Source: Bacteroidota bacterium (GTDB lineage: Bacteria; Bacteroidota; Bacteroidia; Bacteroidales; CAIWKO01). From it: 64,000 bases of DNA. The notes under the pieces were generated by a model that was not told the DNA's origin, ran no database searches, and worked only from the letters and a program-made list of their open reading frames with translations. This document shows positions 17,479 through 26,794 of this stretch, in pieces. The stretch lies in the NCBI GenBank assembly GCA_037133915.1, contig JBAXND010000002.1, forward strand, positions 150,735 through 214,734. Reading direction: 5' to 3'. Numbering within the stretch: position 1 is the stretch's first letter; the number at the start of each line of letters is the position of its first letter. Both the position numbers and the translations under genes were made by a program.

Positions 17479-18333
17479 ATGAAAATACTGATATGCGGCG
17501 GTAACGGCTTCATCGGCTCAAAACTCACGGAAGAATTCAGATTGCGCAACTGGAACGTTGAAAACCTATCGCGTGCCGACCTGCTGCTGAATCATGAAGC
17601 GCTCGCCATCCGTATTTCGGGCTGCGATGTGCTTATAAATCTGGCCGGTGCACCTATCATCAAACGATGGACAAAACACCACAGGCAGGAAATGTGGGAC
17701 AGCCGTATTCTCACAACCCGCCGGTTGGCTGCCGCGGTAAACAAAAGCACCGTGCCGCCCCAATTATTCATTTCAACTTCGGCGGTGGGCATATATGCCG
17801 ACGAGGTTTTACAGACTGAAAATAATGCCGTGTTCGCGAAAAATTTTCTTGCCGAACTCTGCATGGCCTGGGAAAAAGAAGCCCTGGCGGCCACATCGGC
17901 CGGGCGCATTGCCATTTTCAGGATTTCTGTTGTGCTTGGTAATAATGGCGGTGCCTTGAAAAAAATGATGACGCCCTTCCGCTTTGGATTCGGAGGCCGC
18001 ATCAGCAGCGGTAAACAGGGCTTTTCGTGGTGTCACATCCATGATGTTGTGGCGGCATTTACCTTCCTTATTGAGAATAATGAAAAGGGTATTTTTAATC
18101 TGGCAGCCCCCGAACCAACCGACAATCGAGGATTTACAAAGGCTCTGGCACATGCCATGCACCGCCCGGCGCTTGTTCCTCTGCCCGCATGGGTGCTGAG
18201 ATTGCTTTATGGCGGTGGCTCGATTGCGCTTACCGAAGGTCAGAAAGTACTGCCCGAACACCTTATAGAATGCGGCTTTAAGTTCAAATATCGAAAGCTG
18301 GAAGAGGCGCTTCGGGATATCATTCATGAATAA
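17479..18333 (+). CDS. TIGR01777-family epimerase (YfcH-like)
   Basis: NAD(P)-binding extended-SDR protein of 284 residues. The Rossmann loop is GGNGFIGSKL at the N-terminus, and the family hallmark is NLAGAPIIKRWTKHHRQEM followed by SRILTTRRL, the segment that defines TIGR01777. The C-terminal DUF1731-like part is present (PLPAWVLRLLYGG, then GQKVLPEHLIECGF). Its substrate is unknown; homologues are linked to nucleotide-sugar epimerases by fold and to cell-division inhibitor SulA only by an old annotation. It precedes asnB by 30 bases, but asnB has its own -7 box. Confidence 0.9.
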   Translation: MKILICGGNGFIGSKLTEEFRLRNWNVENLSRADLLLNHEALAIRISGCDVLINLAGAPIIKRWTKHHRQEMWDSRILTTRRLAAAVNKSTVPPQLFISTSAVGIYADEVLQTENNAVFAKNFLAELCMAWEKEALAATSAGRIAIFRISVVLGNNGGALKKMMTPFRFGFGGRISSGKQGFSWCHIHDVVAAFTFLIENNEKGIFNLAAPEPTDNRGFTKALAHAMHRPALVPLPAWVLRLLYGGGSIALTEGQKVLPEHLIECGFKFKYRKLEEALRDIIHE

Positions 18334-18336
18334 TAT

Positions 18337-18344
18337 TAAATTTG
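18337..18344 (+). promoter_or_regulatory. -7 box for asnB
   Basis: TAAATTTG starts 3 bases after the epimerase stop codon and ends 19 bases before the asnB ATG at 18364, so asnB is probably transcribed on its own as well as by read-through. Confidence 0.5.
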
Positions 18345-18363
18345 CAGAAGCAAATCAACAATC

Positions 18364-20226
18364 ATGTGTGGAATAACAGGCTTTTATTCACCTTCCGGGA
18401 AATTCAATGAAGACGGTCTTCATCGTATGACCGATGTTATTGCGCATCGCGGACCCGATGCCGCAGGCTATTTCATGGAAGGGCCCGTGGGGCTCGGACA
18501 TCGCAGGCTGAGTATTATTGACCTTTCTGCGTCAGCCAATCAGCCGATGCTTTCGCATGATGAGCGTTATGCCATGGTGTTCAACGGCGAGATTTATAAT
18601 TATATGGAGATTGTTCCCGATCTCCGCGCGTCAAGGCCTTCATTGCAATTAAAAACCACTTCAGATACTGAAGTTATACTTGAAGCATTTATTGAATGGG
18701 GACCGCAGTTCGTTCATAAAATGAACGGCATGTTTGCCATTGCCATCTACGACAGGAAAGAAAAAAATCTGCACGTTTTTCGCGACAGGATGGGCATCAA
18801 GCCGATTTATTATTTTCTCGACGGAAATAATTTTGCTTTCGCATCGGAGCTGAAAGCCTTGGTGCAACTGCCTTACGTGAAGCAATCGTTGAACATCAAC
18901 AAAAGAGCCATTAATGAATTCCTGCATCTGGGCTACATTCCGGGACCTGACAGTATTTACAGCAGCATCTCCAAATTTCCTTCAGGCAGTTATGGTGTGA
19001 TGAGTGGTGAGGGCTTGAAAATCGAGAATTTCTGGAATCCTGATGATAAGATAAAAAAGGAGATAATCACGGACGAAGTTCAGGCCAAGGAAATGCTCCA
19101 TAACCTTATTGTTTCTTCGGCAAAATACCGTCTTATCAGTGATGTTCCTTACGGAACATTTTTAAGCGGAGGCATTGATTCGAGTGTTGTTACGGCAGCC
19201 GCACAAAGCGTTTCATCAGCACCGCTCAATACCTTTTCAATAGGCTTCGGCGAATCAAAATACGATGAATCGGGTTATGCCCGAAAAGTTGCGGAGCATC
19301 TGGGTACAAAACATCACGAATTTACGGTGTCTGAAAAAGATGCGATGGAGCTTATTCCTGAATTGTATTCGGTGTATGATGAGCCGTATGCCGACTCATC
19401 GGCGGTTCCAACCATGCTTGTATCTAAGCTTGCCCGGCAGCATGTAACCATGACACTTTCGGGCGATGGCGGCGATGAACTTTTTTCGGGTTATGGCGCC
19501 TATCGCTGGGCCGAACGCCTCAGCAGTCCGCTGTATAAAACATTCCGTAAGCCTCTGGCAGCGGTAATGTCGTTGCGTGACGACCGTTACCGCCGTGCTG
19601 CAAAAGTCCTTCAGTATCCTTCTTTTGAAACACTGAAAAGCCATGTTTTTTCTCAGGAACAAAATATGTTCACCCGTTCCGAAATACAAAATATTCTGGA
19701 ACCCGGATTTGTCTGTCCGTTTACGCTGCATGAGAATTTCAGTGGATTGAACCGCACCCTTTCAGCACCTGAAGCTCAGGCGCTTTTTGACATTCACCAT
19801 TATCTTAAAGATGACCTTCTGGTAAAAGTGGATCGCGCCACCATGAAATATTCGCTTGAAACACGCGTTCCATTGCTTGATTACAGAATTGTTGAATTTG
19901 CGCTCAACCTTTCGCATGATTTGAAATACCTCAACGGCACCATGAAATACCTGCTCAAACAGGTATTGTACGATTTTCTGCCTGCAGCATTGTTTGCCCG
20001 TCCCAAATGGGGTTTCTCTATACCGTTGTCGCGCTGGCTTGGTGGCGAGCTGAAATATTTACAGGATGAATTTCTTTCAGACGACATCATTAAAAAACAT
20101 GGTGTTATTAACGTTTCTGCCGTTCATGAGCTGAAACGCCTGTATAACGAAAAAGGTCACGAACACCTGTATAACAGGCTCTGGCTGCTCATTGTGCTGC
20201 ATCAATTCCTCGAAAACAAAGACTGA
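18364..20226 (+). CDS. asnB: Asparagine synthase (glutamine-hydrolysing)
   Basis: Makes asparagine from aspartate, ATP and glutamine. The 620-residue chain has an N-terminal class II amidotransferase domain whose nucleophile is Cys2 (MCGITGFYS), with AHRGPDA and FNGEIYNY motifs, and a C-terminal synthetase domain with the PP-loop SGGIDSSVV and the GDGGDELFSGY motif. The region KVDRATMKYSLETRVPLLD is the standard AsnB C-terminal signature. Paralogues also act in O-antigen or peptide modification, but nothing nearby requires that here. The next gene is 95 bases downstream. Confidence 0.92.
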   Translation: MCGITGFYSPSGKFNEDGLHRMTDVIAHRGPDAAGYFMEGPVGLGHRRLSIIDLSASANQPMLSHDERYAMVFNGEIYNYMEIVPDLRASRPSLQLKTTSDTEVILEAFIEWGPQFVHKMNGMFAIAIYDRKEKNLHVFRDRMGIKPIYYFLDGNNFAFASELKALVQLPYVKQSLNINKRAINEFLHLGYIPGPDSIYSSISKFPSGSYGVMSGEGLKIENFWNPDDKIKKEIITDEVQAKEMLHNLIVSSAKYRLISDVPYGTFLSGGIDSSVVTAAAQSVSSAPLNTFSIGFGESKYDESGYARKVAEHLGTKHHEFTVSEKDAMELIPELYSVYDEPYADSSAVPTMLVSKLARQHVTMTLSGDGGDELFSGYGAYRWAERLSSPLYKTFRKPLAAVMSLRDDRYRRAAKVLQYPSFETLKSHVFSQEQNMFTRSEIQNILEPGFVCPFTLHENFSGLNRTLSAPEAQALFDIHHYLKDDLLVKVDRATMKYSLETRVPLLDYRIVEFALNLSHDLKYLNGTMKYLLKQVLYDFLPAALFARPKWGFSIPLSRWLGGELKYLQDEFLSDDIIKKHGVINVSAVHELKRLYNEKGHEHLYNRLWLLIVLHQFLENKD

Positions 20227-20295
20227 TTATGTCATTCTAAGCGCTTCATGCCCAAAATCAGTATGATTGTTACCATAAAATGCTGTTTTGTGGAC

Positions 20296-20303
20296 TACCT
20301 TTG
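20296..20303 (+). promoter_or_regulatory. -7 box for glutathione peroxidase
   Basis: TACCTTTG ends 18 bases before the ATG at 20322. This placement argues against the longer in-frame start at 20280, which would lie upstream of the transcript. Confidence 0.5.
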
Positions 20304-20321
20304 TATTCAATATGTAAGTCT

Positions 20322-20801
20322 ATGAAAACATTTCACGATTTCAGCGCAACCACCATCGACGGGAAAGAATTCGCCATGGCGCAGCTCAAAGGCAAAAAAA
20401 TTCTGGTAGTGAATGTGGCATCTAAATGCGGATTTACGCCACAATACGCACAACTCGAAGAACTTTATAAAAAATACGGCGGCGATAAATTTGTTATCAT
20501 CGGTTTTCCTGCCAATAATTTTCTGTGGCAGGAGCCCGGCAGCGACGAGCAAATAGCACAGTTCTGCTCCCTCAAATACGGCGTCACCTTCCCGATGTTT
20601 TCAAAAATTTCGGTCAAAGGGAAAAATATACATCCCATTTATGAATGGCTCACCCAAAAAGAGCTGAACGGCGTGGCTGATGCCAAAGTGAAATGGAACT
20701 TTCAGAAGTTCATGATTGACGAAAACGGGCAGTGGGCAGATGTTGCATTATCTGCTGAAAGCCCGCTCAGTGAACGCATCCTCAGCTGGATTCAAAAATA
20801 G
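20322..20801 (+). CDS. Glutathione peroxidase family (thioredoxin-type) peroxidase
   Basis: Reduces hydroperoxides; 159 residues, cytoplasmic (no signal with this start). The peroxidatic cysteine lies in VASKCGFTPQY, and a second cysteine in QFCSLKYGVTFP is at the resolving position used by two-Cys, thioredoxin-dependent members, so thioredoxin rather than glutathione is the likely reductant. Trp and Asn of the catalytic tetrad appear in KWNFQKF. The usual FPCNQF is FPANNF here, which replaces the tetrad Gln with Asn. The ATG at 20322 is chosen because MKTFHDFSATTIDG is the normal N-terminus and a -7 box lies just upstream; the frame opens earlier at 20280. Confidence 0.88.
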   Translation: MKTFHDFSATTIDGKEFAMAQLKGKKILVVNVASKCGFTPQYAQLEELYKKYGGDKFVIIGFPANNFLWQEPGSDEQIAQFCSLKYGVTFPMFSKISVKGKNIHPIYEWLTQKELNGVADAKVKWNFQKFMIDENGQWADVALSAESPLSERILSWIQK

Positions 20802-20914
20802 ATTTTAGATTATTGACGAAGACCGATAAGCAAATTATTTTTTTGTTTGTCTTTTTTCTTATGTCTTAAGTCTGTCATCTAATTAAGTCTGCTTTCTAAT
20901 TTCCAACTTCTGCG

Positions 20915-20922
20915 TACATTTG
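20915..20922 (+). promoter_or_regulatory. -7 box for the S41 protease
   Basis: TACATTTG, 20 bases before the ATG at 20943. The upstream stretch holds two near-copies of TAAGTCTGnnnTCTAAT but no clean TTTG. Confidence 0.5.
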
Positions 20923-20942
20923 TCATCTCTATCTGAAACTAT

Positions 20943-22544
20943 ATGAAAAACAGAGCTTATATCTATCTGCCTATCTGGTTTGCTTTGGCTGTGGTTACAG
21001 GCATTTTTATCGGGGCAAAATTAATTCCCGCCATTGGCGGTGATAGCGGCATTTTTTCAGCAGCACCATCGCGCTACGACAAGATTAATGATGTAATCAA
21101 TTACATCGAGAATGATTACGTTGACAATGTTGATAAAGACAGCCTCACCGATAAGGCCATTTCGGGCATGCTGCAGGGGCTTGATCCGCATTCGGTCTAT
21201 ATCCCGAAATCGGAGTTCGATGATGTGAACGACCCGTTACAAGGCAACTTCGACGGCATTGGCGTGCAGTTTAGGTTAATAAGAGACAGTATTACCGTTA
21301 TAAACACCGTTCCCGGCGGACCATCGGAAAAAGAGGGTGTGATGGGCGGCGACCGTATTGTGAAAATTGATAACAAGACCGTTTGCGGCATAAAAATTAA
21401 AGACGAGGATGTTATGAAAAAGCTCAAGGGTAAACGGGGCACCGAAGTAACAATCGGAGTTTACCGCAAAGGCAATAATGACCTGTTGAGTTTTAAAATT
21501 GTTCGTGGTGTGATACCCACAAATTCTGTGGATATTGCCTATATGGCAGCTCCCGGAACCGGATATATCAAGCTCAGTAAATTCTCTGCAACTACCTATG
21601 AAGAAGTAATGAACGCACTGATGAAACTCGAAAGCATGGGTATGCAATCGCTGATTTTAGATTTGCGGGGCAATGGTGGCGGCTACTTTGATGCATCCAT
21701 AAAAATTGCCGATGAATTTTTAGAACAGGGGAATCTTATTGTTTATACAGAAGGTTTTCATCGCAAAAAGAAAGAATATTTTGCAACCAAAGAAGGGCTC
21801 TTTGAAAAAAACAAGATGGTGGTTCTTATCGACGAATGGTCCGCATCGGCAAGTGAAATTGTTGCAGGCGCCATTCAGGATAACGACCGCGGATTGATTA
21901 TCGGACGGCGTTCTTTCGGGAAAGGGCTGGTGCAGGAACAAACCCCGCTGGCAGATGGTTCGGCTATTAGGCTTACCGTGGCCCGCTATCATACTCCCTC
22001 AAAACGATGCATACAGAAACCTTACAACAAAGGCATTGAAGAATATTACAATGATTTTTACAAGCGCGTGCTCGACGATGATGCCATGGACAGCCTGAAT
22101 TTTGTGGATACCGTGAAGTACAAAACTAAAAATGGCCGTATCGTTTACGGTGGTGGTGGCATTATGCCCGATATTTATGTTTCTATGAAATCTGAGGACT
22201 ACAGCGACTATTATAAGAAAATAATGAGCAAAGGGCTCATAGCACAGTTTGGATGGGAATATGCCGATAAGAACCGTCGCATGTTGCGTGCTTACGGAAG
22301 TGCAAAGAACTTTATCACGCTATTCTCCATCAATCAAACGATTATGGACGAGTTTACTGTTTTTGCGGAAAAGGCCGGCATAAAGAATGATACGCCGGGG
22401 CAGCAGCAATCGGATAAGCTGATACGCGCACAACTCAAAGGTGCCATCGGACGGAATATTTTTGATGATGCGGCATTCTATCCGGTGATACTGCCTGTCG
22501 ATAAAATATTTCAAAAAGCACTGGAAGCGCTTGGCAAAAGATAG
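20943..22544 (+). CDS. S41 family C-terminal processing peptidase
   Basis: Tail-specific (CtpA/Prc-type) serine protease of 533 residues, anchored by one N-terminal membrane segment (residues 7-27) with the catalytic part in the periplasm. A PDZ domain spans about residues 95-180 (GNFDGIGVQF ... VPGGPSEKEGVMGGDRIVKI). The S41 core follows with LDLRGNGGGY, and the Ser-Lys dyad appears in WSASASEIV and RRSFGKGLVQ. A long C-terminal extension of about 150 residues is typical of Bacteroidota members. It probably processes or degrades envelope proteins. The gene is followed at 54 bases by the AI-2E family gene, which has its own -7 box. Confidence 0.92.
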   Translation: MKNRAYIYLPIWFALAVVTGIFIGAKLIPAIGGDSGIFSAAPSRYDKINDVINYIENDYVDNVDKDSLTDKAISGMLQGLDPHSVYIPKSEFDDVNDPLQGNFDGIGVQFRLIRDSITVINTVPGGPSEKEGVMGGDRIVKIDNKTVCGIKIKDEDVMKKLKGKRGTEVTIGVYRKGNNDLLSFKIVRGVIPTNSVDIAYMAAPGTGYIKLSKFSATTYEEVMNALMKLESMGMQSLILDLRGNGGGYFDASIKIADEFLEQGNLIVYTEGFHRKKKEYFATKEGLFEKNKMVVLIDEWSASASEIVAGAIQDNDRGLIIGRRSFGKGLVQEQTPLADGSAIRLTVARYHTPSKRCIQKPYNKGIEEYYNDFYKRVLDDDAMDSLNFVDTVKYKTKNGRIVYGGGGIMPDIYVSMKSEDYSDYYKKIMSKGLIAQFGWEYADKNRRMLRAYGSAKNFITLFSINQTIMDEFTVFAEKAGIKNDTPGQQQSDKLIRAQLKGAIGRNIFDDAAFYPVILPVDKIFQKALEALGKR

Positions 22545-22568
22545 AATGCATTTCTCGTTGTGTTTTTC

Positions 22569-22576
22569 TATATTTG
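22569..22576 (+). promoter_or_regulatory. -7 box for the AI-2E family gene
   Basis: TATATTTG, 25 bases before the ATG at 22602, directly behind the S41 protease stop. Confidence 0.45.
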
Positions 22577-22601
22577 TGGATATTAATACCGCCATACTGT
22601 G

Positions 22602-23696
22602 ATGACAAAAAAGAAAAGCTGGATTATTATTGCCGTGCTGGTACTGTTGTTCGGGTTCCTTGCATGGTATTTTTCAAACATCATCATTTATATTGCCGTT
22701 TCCACGGTGCTTTCCATAATCGGACGTCCGCTTGTAGCCTTGTTTGATAAAATAAAAATAGGCCGTTTCCGCTTTCCGCACAGCCTCAGTGCGCTGCTTA
22801 CACTGCTCATTATTTTTGCATTTATTGCAGGCATTCTCACACTGCTTTTGCCAATGCTGCTGAATCAGGCCAGTATTATTTCCAATATCGATTCCGAAAC
22901 ATTCCTGAACAGCTTCAGAGAACCACTTGAAAAACTGCAACAGCTGCTTCTTAAATATCAGGTTATTACACCCGATCAGGATGTTGAAACAATTGTTTCT
23001 GACAAACTTTTTTCCTTCGTACACAACCTCAGCATCCCCGATATAATAAATACAATCATTGGCCTGGTCGGTAATATTTTTGTTGCCTTTTTTGCAATTG
23101 CATTCATTACCTTCTTTTTCCTGAAACAAAATAATATGCTTTTAAGCGGTATTATGCTGGTGACAAAAGTTGAAATGCAATCGGAAGTGAAGCATGTTTA
23201 CATTAAAAGCATTCGTTTGCTGTCGCGGTATTTTATCGGCATGCTTTTAGACCTCGCCATCGTGATGTCTTTGATAGCCCTGGGTATGTGGGGAATCGGG
23301 CTTAAAAATGCGCTGATGATCGGCATACTTGCCGGGATGATGAATATTATTCCGTACGTGGGTCCGATGATTGGCGCCGGAATTGCCATTATGCTTGCCG
23401 TTACCGGGAATATTGATGCTGATTTGAACACGGTGCTTGCCCCGATGATTCTGAAAATTTGCGGAATACTTGTAGTAATCAACCTCACCGATGCCATGCT
23501 GATTCAACCGACTATTTATTCAAAGAGTGTGAAAACGCACCCACTGGAAATTTTTCTGGTAATCATGATAGCCGGCAGTGCCGCGGGAATCACAGGAATG
23601 ATACTTGCCATACCTGCCTATACGTTTATCCGCATCATTCTTAAAGAGTTTTTCAGTTCTTCACGATTCGTAAAAAAACTGACAGCAAAAATCTGA
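22602..23696 (+). CDS. AI-2E family transporter
   Basis: Integral inner-membrane protein of 364 residues with about eight hydrophobic segments: two at the N-terminus (IIAVLVLLFGFLAWYF and IIYIAVSTVLSIIG), a third near residue 65, a soluble segment at about 95-150, and a C-terminal block. The PF01594 hallmarks are visible: the PHSLSALLTLLI region, and the later GMLLDLAIV ... GIGLKNALMIGILAGMMNIIPYVGP segment. Family members are called autoinducer-2 exporters, but most act as permeases for unknown substrates. An in-frame GTG three bases earlier (22599) is an alternative start. The radical SAM gene follows after 14 bases and is likely co-transcribed. Confidence 0.9.
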   Translation: MTKKKSWIIIAVLVLLFGFLAWYFSNIIIYIAVSTVLSIIGRPLVALFDKIKIGRFRFPHSLSALLTLLIIFAFIAGILTLLLPMLLNQASIISNIDSETFLNSFREPLEKLQQLLLKYQVITPDQDVETIVSDKLFSFVHNLSIPDIINTIIGLVGNIFVAFFAIAFITFFFLKQNNMLLSGIMLVTKVEMQSEVKHVYIKSIRLLSRYFIGMLLDLAIVMSLIALGMWGIGLKNALMIGILAGMMNIIPYVGPMIGAGIAIMLAVTGNIDADLNTVLAPMILKICGILVVINLTDAMLIQPTIYSKSVKTHPLEIFLVIMIAGSAAGITGMILAIPAYTFIRIILKEFFSSSRFVKKLTAKI

Positions 23697-23710
23697 TTTA
23701 TTCATAATTC

Positions 23711-24733
23711 ATGCCTGTCACAGCCTTTCGCGACGCTCGTAACCTCATAAAAATCCTCACCCTGAAACGGGTGTGGAATTATATTGTGCTGCGCCTGAGC
23801 TATGGGTTTTCCGTAATGTTCGGAACACCTGTACATGCCGGAAAACCTTCGTTCATTAGTATTGAACCGGCCAATGTGTGCAACCTGCGTTGCTCCGAGT
23901 GCATCACGGGAACCGGCGGATTTACCAGACCGCAGGGGATGATGAGTCCGCATGTTTTTGAGAGCGCTCTGGCTGCAATTCCTCAAGAAACATTTTATCT
24001 GAACCTTTATTTTCAGGGTGAACCGTATATGAATCCTTCTTTTTTCAATTTTGTGCTTGGCGCGAAAAAACGAAAAATGTACATCGCGGTTTCCACCAAC
24101 GGGCATTTCCTGAATGACGAAAACATTCGTTCAACGGTACATTCCGGAATTGACAGGCTCATAGTTTCATTAGACGGTGCCGATGCTGATACATATACGG
24201 ATTATCGCCGTGGCGGCGATTTTAATAAAGTTGTTGAGGGTATTAAACGATTGACGGCCTGCCGGAATAGTGAAAAATCACTAACGCCTTTTATTGTATT
24301 GCAGTTTCTTGTCAGCGAAAAAAATCAGCATCAGCTTGCCTTGATACAACAGCTTGCAAAAGAACTGGGTGCCGACAAACTTGAACTGAAAACAATGCAG
24401 GTGCTGAACACCGAAGCTCCTGTTGTGACCGTGCCATCTGACGAGCGCTACAGCCGTTACAGAAAAAATCCGGAGGGCGTTCTGATTGCAAAAAACAATC
24501 TTCCAAACCGTTGCTTCAGAATGTGGAGCGCCCCCGTTATCTGCCAAAACGGCGATGTAGCTCCCTGCTGCTATGATAAAGATGCGGCGCATACCATGGG
24601 AAATATTATAGAAAGCAATCTGTTTGATATCTGGAAAAATCCGTCATACCGGGCATTCCGCAAACGCATTTTCAGTAATAGAAAATCAGTGGAAATGTGT
24701 CGCAATTGTACCGAAGGGAGCAGGTATAATTGA
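23711..24733 (+). CDS. Radical SAM/SPASM domain protein
   Basis: A 340-residue radical S-adenosylmethionine enzyme. The cluster-binding CxxxCxxC is CNLRCSEC near residue 57, followed by the TGTGG loop. The barrel motif STNGHFLN and LIVSLDGAD are present. The C-terminal SPASM-type region has cysteines in NRCFRMW, VAPCCYDKD and EMCRNCTEG, enough for an auxiliary iron-sulfur cluster. The GNIIESNLFDIWKNPSYRAFR segment is typical of SPASM proteins that do unassigned modifications. No small precursor peptide is seen beside it, so RiPP maturation is not supported. It is only 14 bases after the AI-2E gene. Confidence 0.9.
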   Translation: MPVTAFRDARNLIKILTLKRVWNYIVLRLSYGFSVMFGTPVHAGKPSFISIEPANVCNLRCSECITGTGGFTRPQGMMSPHVFESALAAIPQETFYLNLYFQGEPYMNPSFFNFVLGAKKRKMYIAVSTNGHFLNDENIRSTVHSGIDRLIVSLDGADADTYTDYRRGGDFNKVVEGIKRLTACRNSEKSLTPFIVLQFLVSEKNQHQLALIQQLAKELGADKLELKTMQVLNTEAPVVTVPSDERYSRYRKNPEGVLIAKNNLPNRCFRMWSAPVICQNGDVAPCCYDKDAAHTMGNIIESNLFDIWKNPSYRAFRKRIFSNRKSVEMCRNCTEGSRYN

Positions 24734-24789
24734 TAAATAATTGTTTATTTTTACGGAAACAATAACAAGAAGCATTAAACCATTTCATC

Positions 24790-25242
24790 ATGATTACAAA
24801 AGCAAACATCGACCGTTTTTTTGAAAGTAAAACCCTCGCTATTGCAGGTGTTTCCAGAAATCCTAAAAAATTCCCGAATGCCGTATTTCTTGAACTTCAG
24901 AAAAAAGGATTTACGGTTTATCCCATCAACCCGAATACCGATGAGATTGCGGGCGTGAAATGCTACCGCGACGTGGCATCACTTCCGGCAGGAGTAGAAA
25001 GCCTTGCTATCATTACCAAAAAGGACAAAACAGAATCGCTTGTGGATGCGGCAATTGCCCGTGGAATGAAGAATGTCTGGATACAGCAAATGTCTGAAAC
25101 ACCCGCTGCTGTTGATAAAGCTACCAAAGCAGGCATTAACCTGATTTATAAAAAATGCCTTTTTATGTTTTCGGAGCCTGTCGGCGGCATGCATAAATTC
25201 CACCGGAGCATCAAAAAACTGTTCGGCTCGCTTCCACAATAG
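24790..25242 (+). CDS. CoA-binding domain protein (YccU-like)
   Basis: A 150-residue single-domain Rossmann-like protein of the CoA_binding family. The core signatures are present: LAIAGVSRNPKKFPNAV at the N-terminus, PINPNTDEIAGVKCYRDVASLP in the middle, and the C-terminal KCLFMFSEP with HKFHR. The family occurs as a stand-alone unit in many bacteria; it likely binds CoA or a related nucleotide, but no reaction is known. There is no sign of the succinyl-CoA synthetase catalytic parts. Upstream, TATTTTTA at 24746 resembles a -7 box with one mismatch. Confidence 0.88.
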   Translation: MITKANIDRFFESKTLAIAGVSRNPKKFPNAVFLELQKKGFTVYPINPNTDEIAGVKCYRDVASLPAGVESLAIITKKDKTESLVDAAIARGMKNVWIQQMSETPAAVDKATKAGINLIYKKCLFMFSEPVGGMHKFHRSIKKLFGSLPQ

Positions 25243-25391
25243 CTAAATTTCGGGTTCAGAATACCAACAATTAATGTTTGCTCCTGATTTTCAGGCATAC
25301 CCGTCGTTGAAAAAATATTTTTTTTTAACCGCTTTTGCTAAGGATTTTTTTTATTTTAGTTGAGCGATCAAATCAAAAAAAAACACACCTT

Positions 25392-26006
25392 ATGCATATA
25401 GCGATAGCAGGGAATATCGGCTCCGGAAAAACCACGCTCAGCAGCCTGCTGGCGAAAAACTTTAAGTGGGAAGCACAATATGAAGACGTTGATACAAACC
25501 CGTATCTGCACAGCTTCTATGAAGACATGCAGCGCTGGTCGTTCAACCTGCAGGTGTACTTTCTGAACAGCCGGTTCAGACAGATTATACGCATTCGCGA
25601 AGGTGAGAAAACCGTAGTGCAGGACCGCACCATTTACGAAGATGCTTATATTTTTGCGTCCAACCTGCATTCAATGGGGCTGATGTCAACACGCGATTTC
25701 GAAAACTATAAATCGCTGTTTGAACTGATGGCATCCTTTATCAAACCTCCCGATTTACTCATATACCTGCGTGCCGAAGTATCAACGCTTGTTCGTCAGA
25801 TTCAGAAACGCGGAAGGGATTATGAGAATTCCATTCGCATTGATTATCTCACACGCCTCAACGAACGTTACGAAGCATGGATTTCATCCTATTCAGCCGG
25901 GAAATTACTTATCCTTGACGTGGACAATAAGAATTTTCAGGAAAATCCGGCCGACCTGGAAGAAATCATCAATAAAATCAATGCTGAATTGTACGGACTT
26001 TTTTAA
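25392..26006 (+). CDS. Deoxynucleoside kinase (dAdo/dGuo kinase type)
   Basis: Phosphorylates deoxynucleosides in the salvage pathway; 204 residues, cytoplasmic. The P-loop is GNIGSGKTTL at the very N-terminus, the DRTIYEDAYIFA segment corresponds to the DRS motif, and the lid/Arg region RGRDYENSIRIDYL ... NERYEAW is characteristic of the dNK family. The conserved WSFNLQVYFLNSRF is also present. I start at ATG 25392; an earlier in-frame start at 25335 would add a hydrophobic-basic leader not known in the family. Substrate preference (dA, dG or dC) cannot be told. kdsB follows after 41 bases. Confidence 0.92.
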   Translation: MHIAIAGNIGSGKTTLSSLLAKNFKWEAQYEDVDTNPYLHSFYEDMQRWSFNLQVYFLNSRFRQIIRIREGEKTVVQDRTIYEDAYIFASNLHSMGLMSTRDFENYKSLFELMASFIKPPDLLIYLRAEVSTLVRQIQKRGRDYENSIRIDYLTRLNERYEAWISSYSAGKLLILDVDNKNFQENPADLEEIINKINAELYGLF

Positions 26007-26047
26007 ATCCTGCGTTTTCACATTTTCTGTTATAAAAAAGTATTATC

Positions 26048-26794
26048 ATGAAAGTTGTCGGCATCATTCCCGCTCGATTTGCTTCAACACGCTTTCCGGG
26101 TAAACCCCTGGCGTTGATACAGGGCAAAACCATGATACAGCGTGTTTATGAGCAGGCATCGCAATCGGCTGTGCTGAATGATTTGTATGTCGCTACCGAC
26201 GATGAGCGGATTGAAAACCATGTAAAGGAATTTGGCGGAAAAGCCATGATGACCTCGGCATCGCACCTTACAGGTACAGAACGCTGCAACGAAGTTATAA
26301 GCATTCTGGCGGCAAAAGGCAGCGTGTTTGATGTCGCCATTAATATTCAGGGCGACGAACCCTTTATAAACCCTGAGCAGATTGACCTTGTGGCGAAATG
26401 CTTTTCTAACAAAGAGGTGCAGATTGCTACTCTGGTTAAAAAAATAAGCAATGCAGCCGACCTGCTGAATACTTCTGTGATGAAAGTGGTTGTTGGGCTT
26501 GACAACAAGGCACTGTATTTCTCCCGGCAGCCTATTCCATTTATCAGAGGTCGTCAGAACGGCGACTGGCTTGTACATCATACGTTCTACAAGCATATTG
26601 GCATTTACGCTTACCGTGCGGAAGTTCTTACGGCAATAGCAAAACTGCAACCCACTCCTCTTGAAATGGCCGAGTCGCTTGAGCAACTCCGATGGCTCGA
26701 GAACGGATATAAAATTTACGTCGCATTCACAGAGCACGAAAGCCATTCCATAGACACACCGGAAGATATTGATAATGCCACGACCGATTTATAA
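26048..26794 (+). CDS. kdsB: 3-deoxy-manno-octulosonate cytidylyltransferase
   Basis: Activates Kdo to CMP-Kdo for lipopolysaccharide inner-core synthesis; 248 residues, cytoplasmic. The N-terminal nucleotide-binding motif is IIPARFASTRFPGKPL, followed by TDDERI, LTGTERCNE, NIQGDEPFI and the ending EHESHSIDTPEDI, all typical for KdsB. The length is normal. The stop codon overlaps the start of the downstream lipid A deacylase-like gene by 20 bases, which suggests translational coupling of two LPS functions. Confidence 0.95.
   Translation: MKVVGIIPARFASTRFPGKPLALIQGKTMIQRVYEQASQSAVLNDLYVATDDERIENHVKEFGGKAMMTSASHLTGTERCNEVISILAAKGSVFDVAINIQGDEPFINPEQIDLVAKCFSNKEVQIATLVKKISNAADLLNTSVMKVVVGLDNKALYFSRQPIPFIRGRQNGDWLVHHTFYKHIGIYAYRAEVLTAIAKLQPTPLEMAESLEQLRWLENGYKIYVAFTEHESHSIDTPEDIDNATTDL

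Noticed and set aside
22602..23696. Autoinducer-2 signalling system
   Set aside because: AI-2E is only a family name; luxS and lsr genes are not seen in the window.
23711..24733. RiPP-maturing radical SAM enzyme
   Set aside because: SPASM-type cysteines are present, but no short precursor peptide gene or exporter of RiPP type is adjacent.
26084..26746. 220-residue minus-strand open frame inside kdsB
   Set aside because: kdsB motifs are complete on the plus strand; the antisense frame is Cys/Phe/Leu-rich with no recognisable domain.
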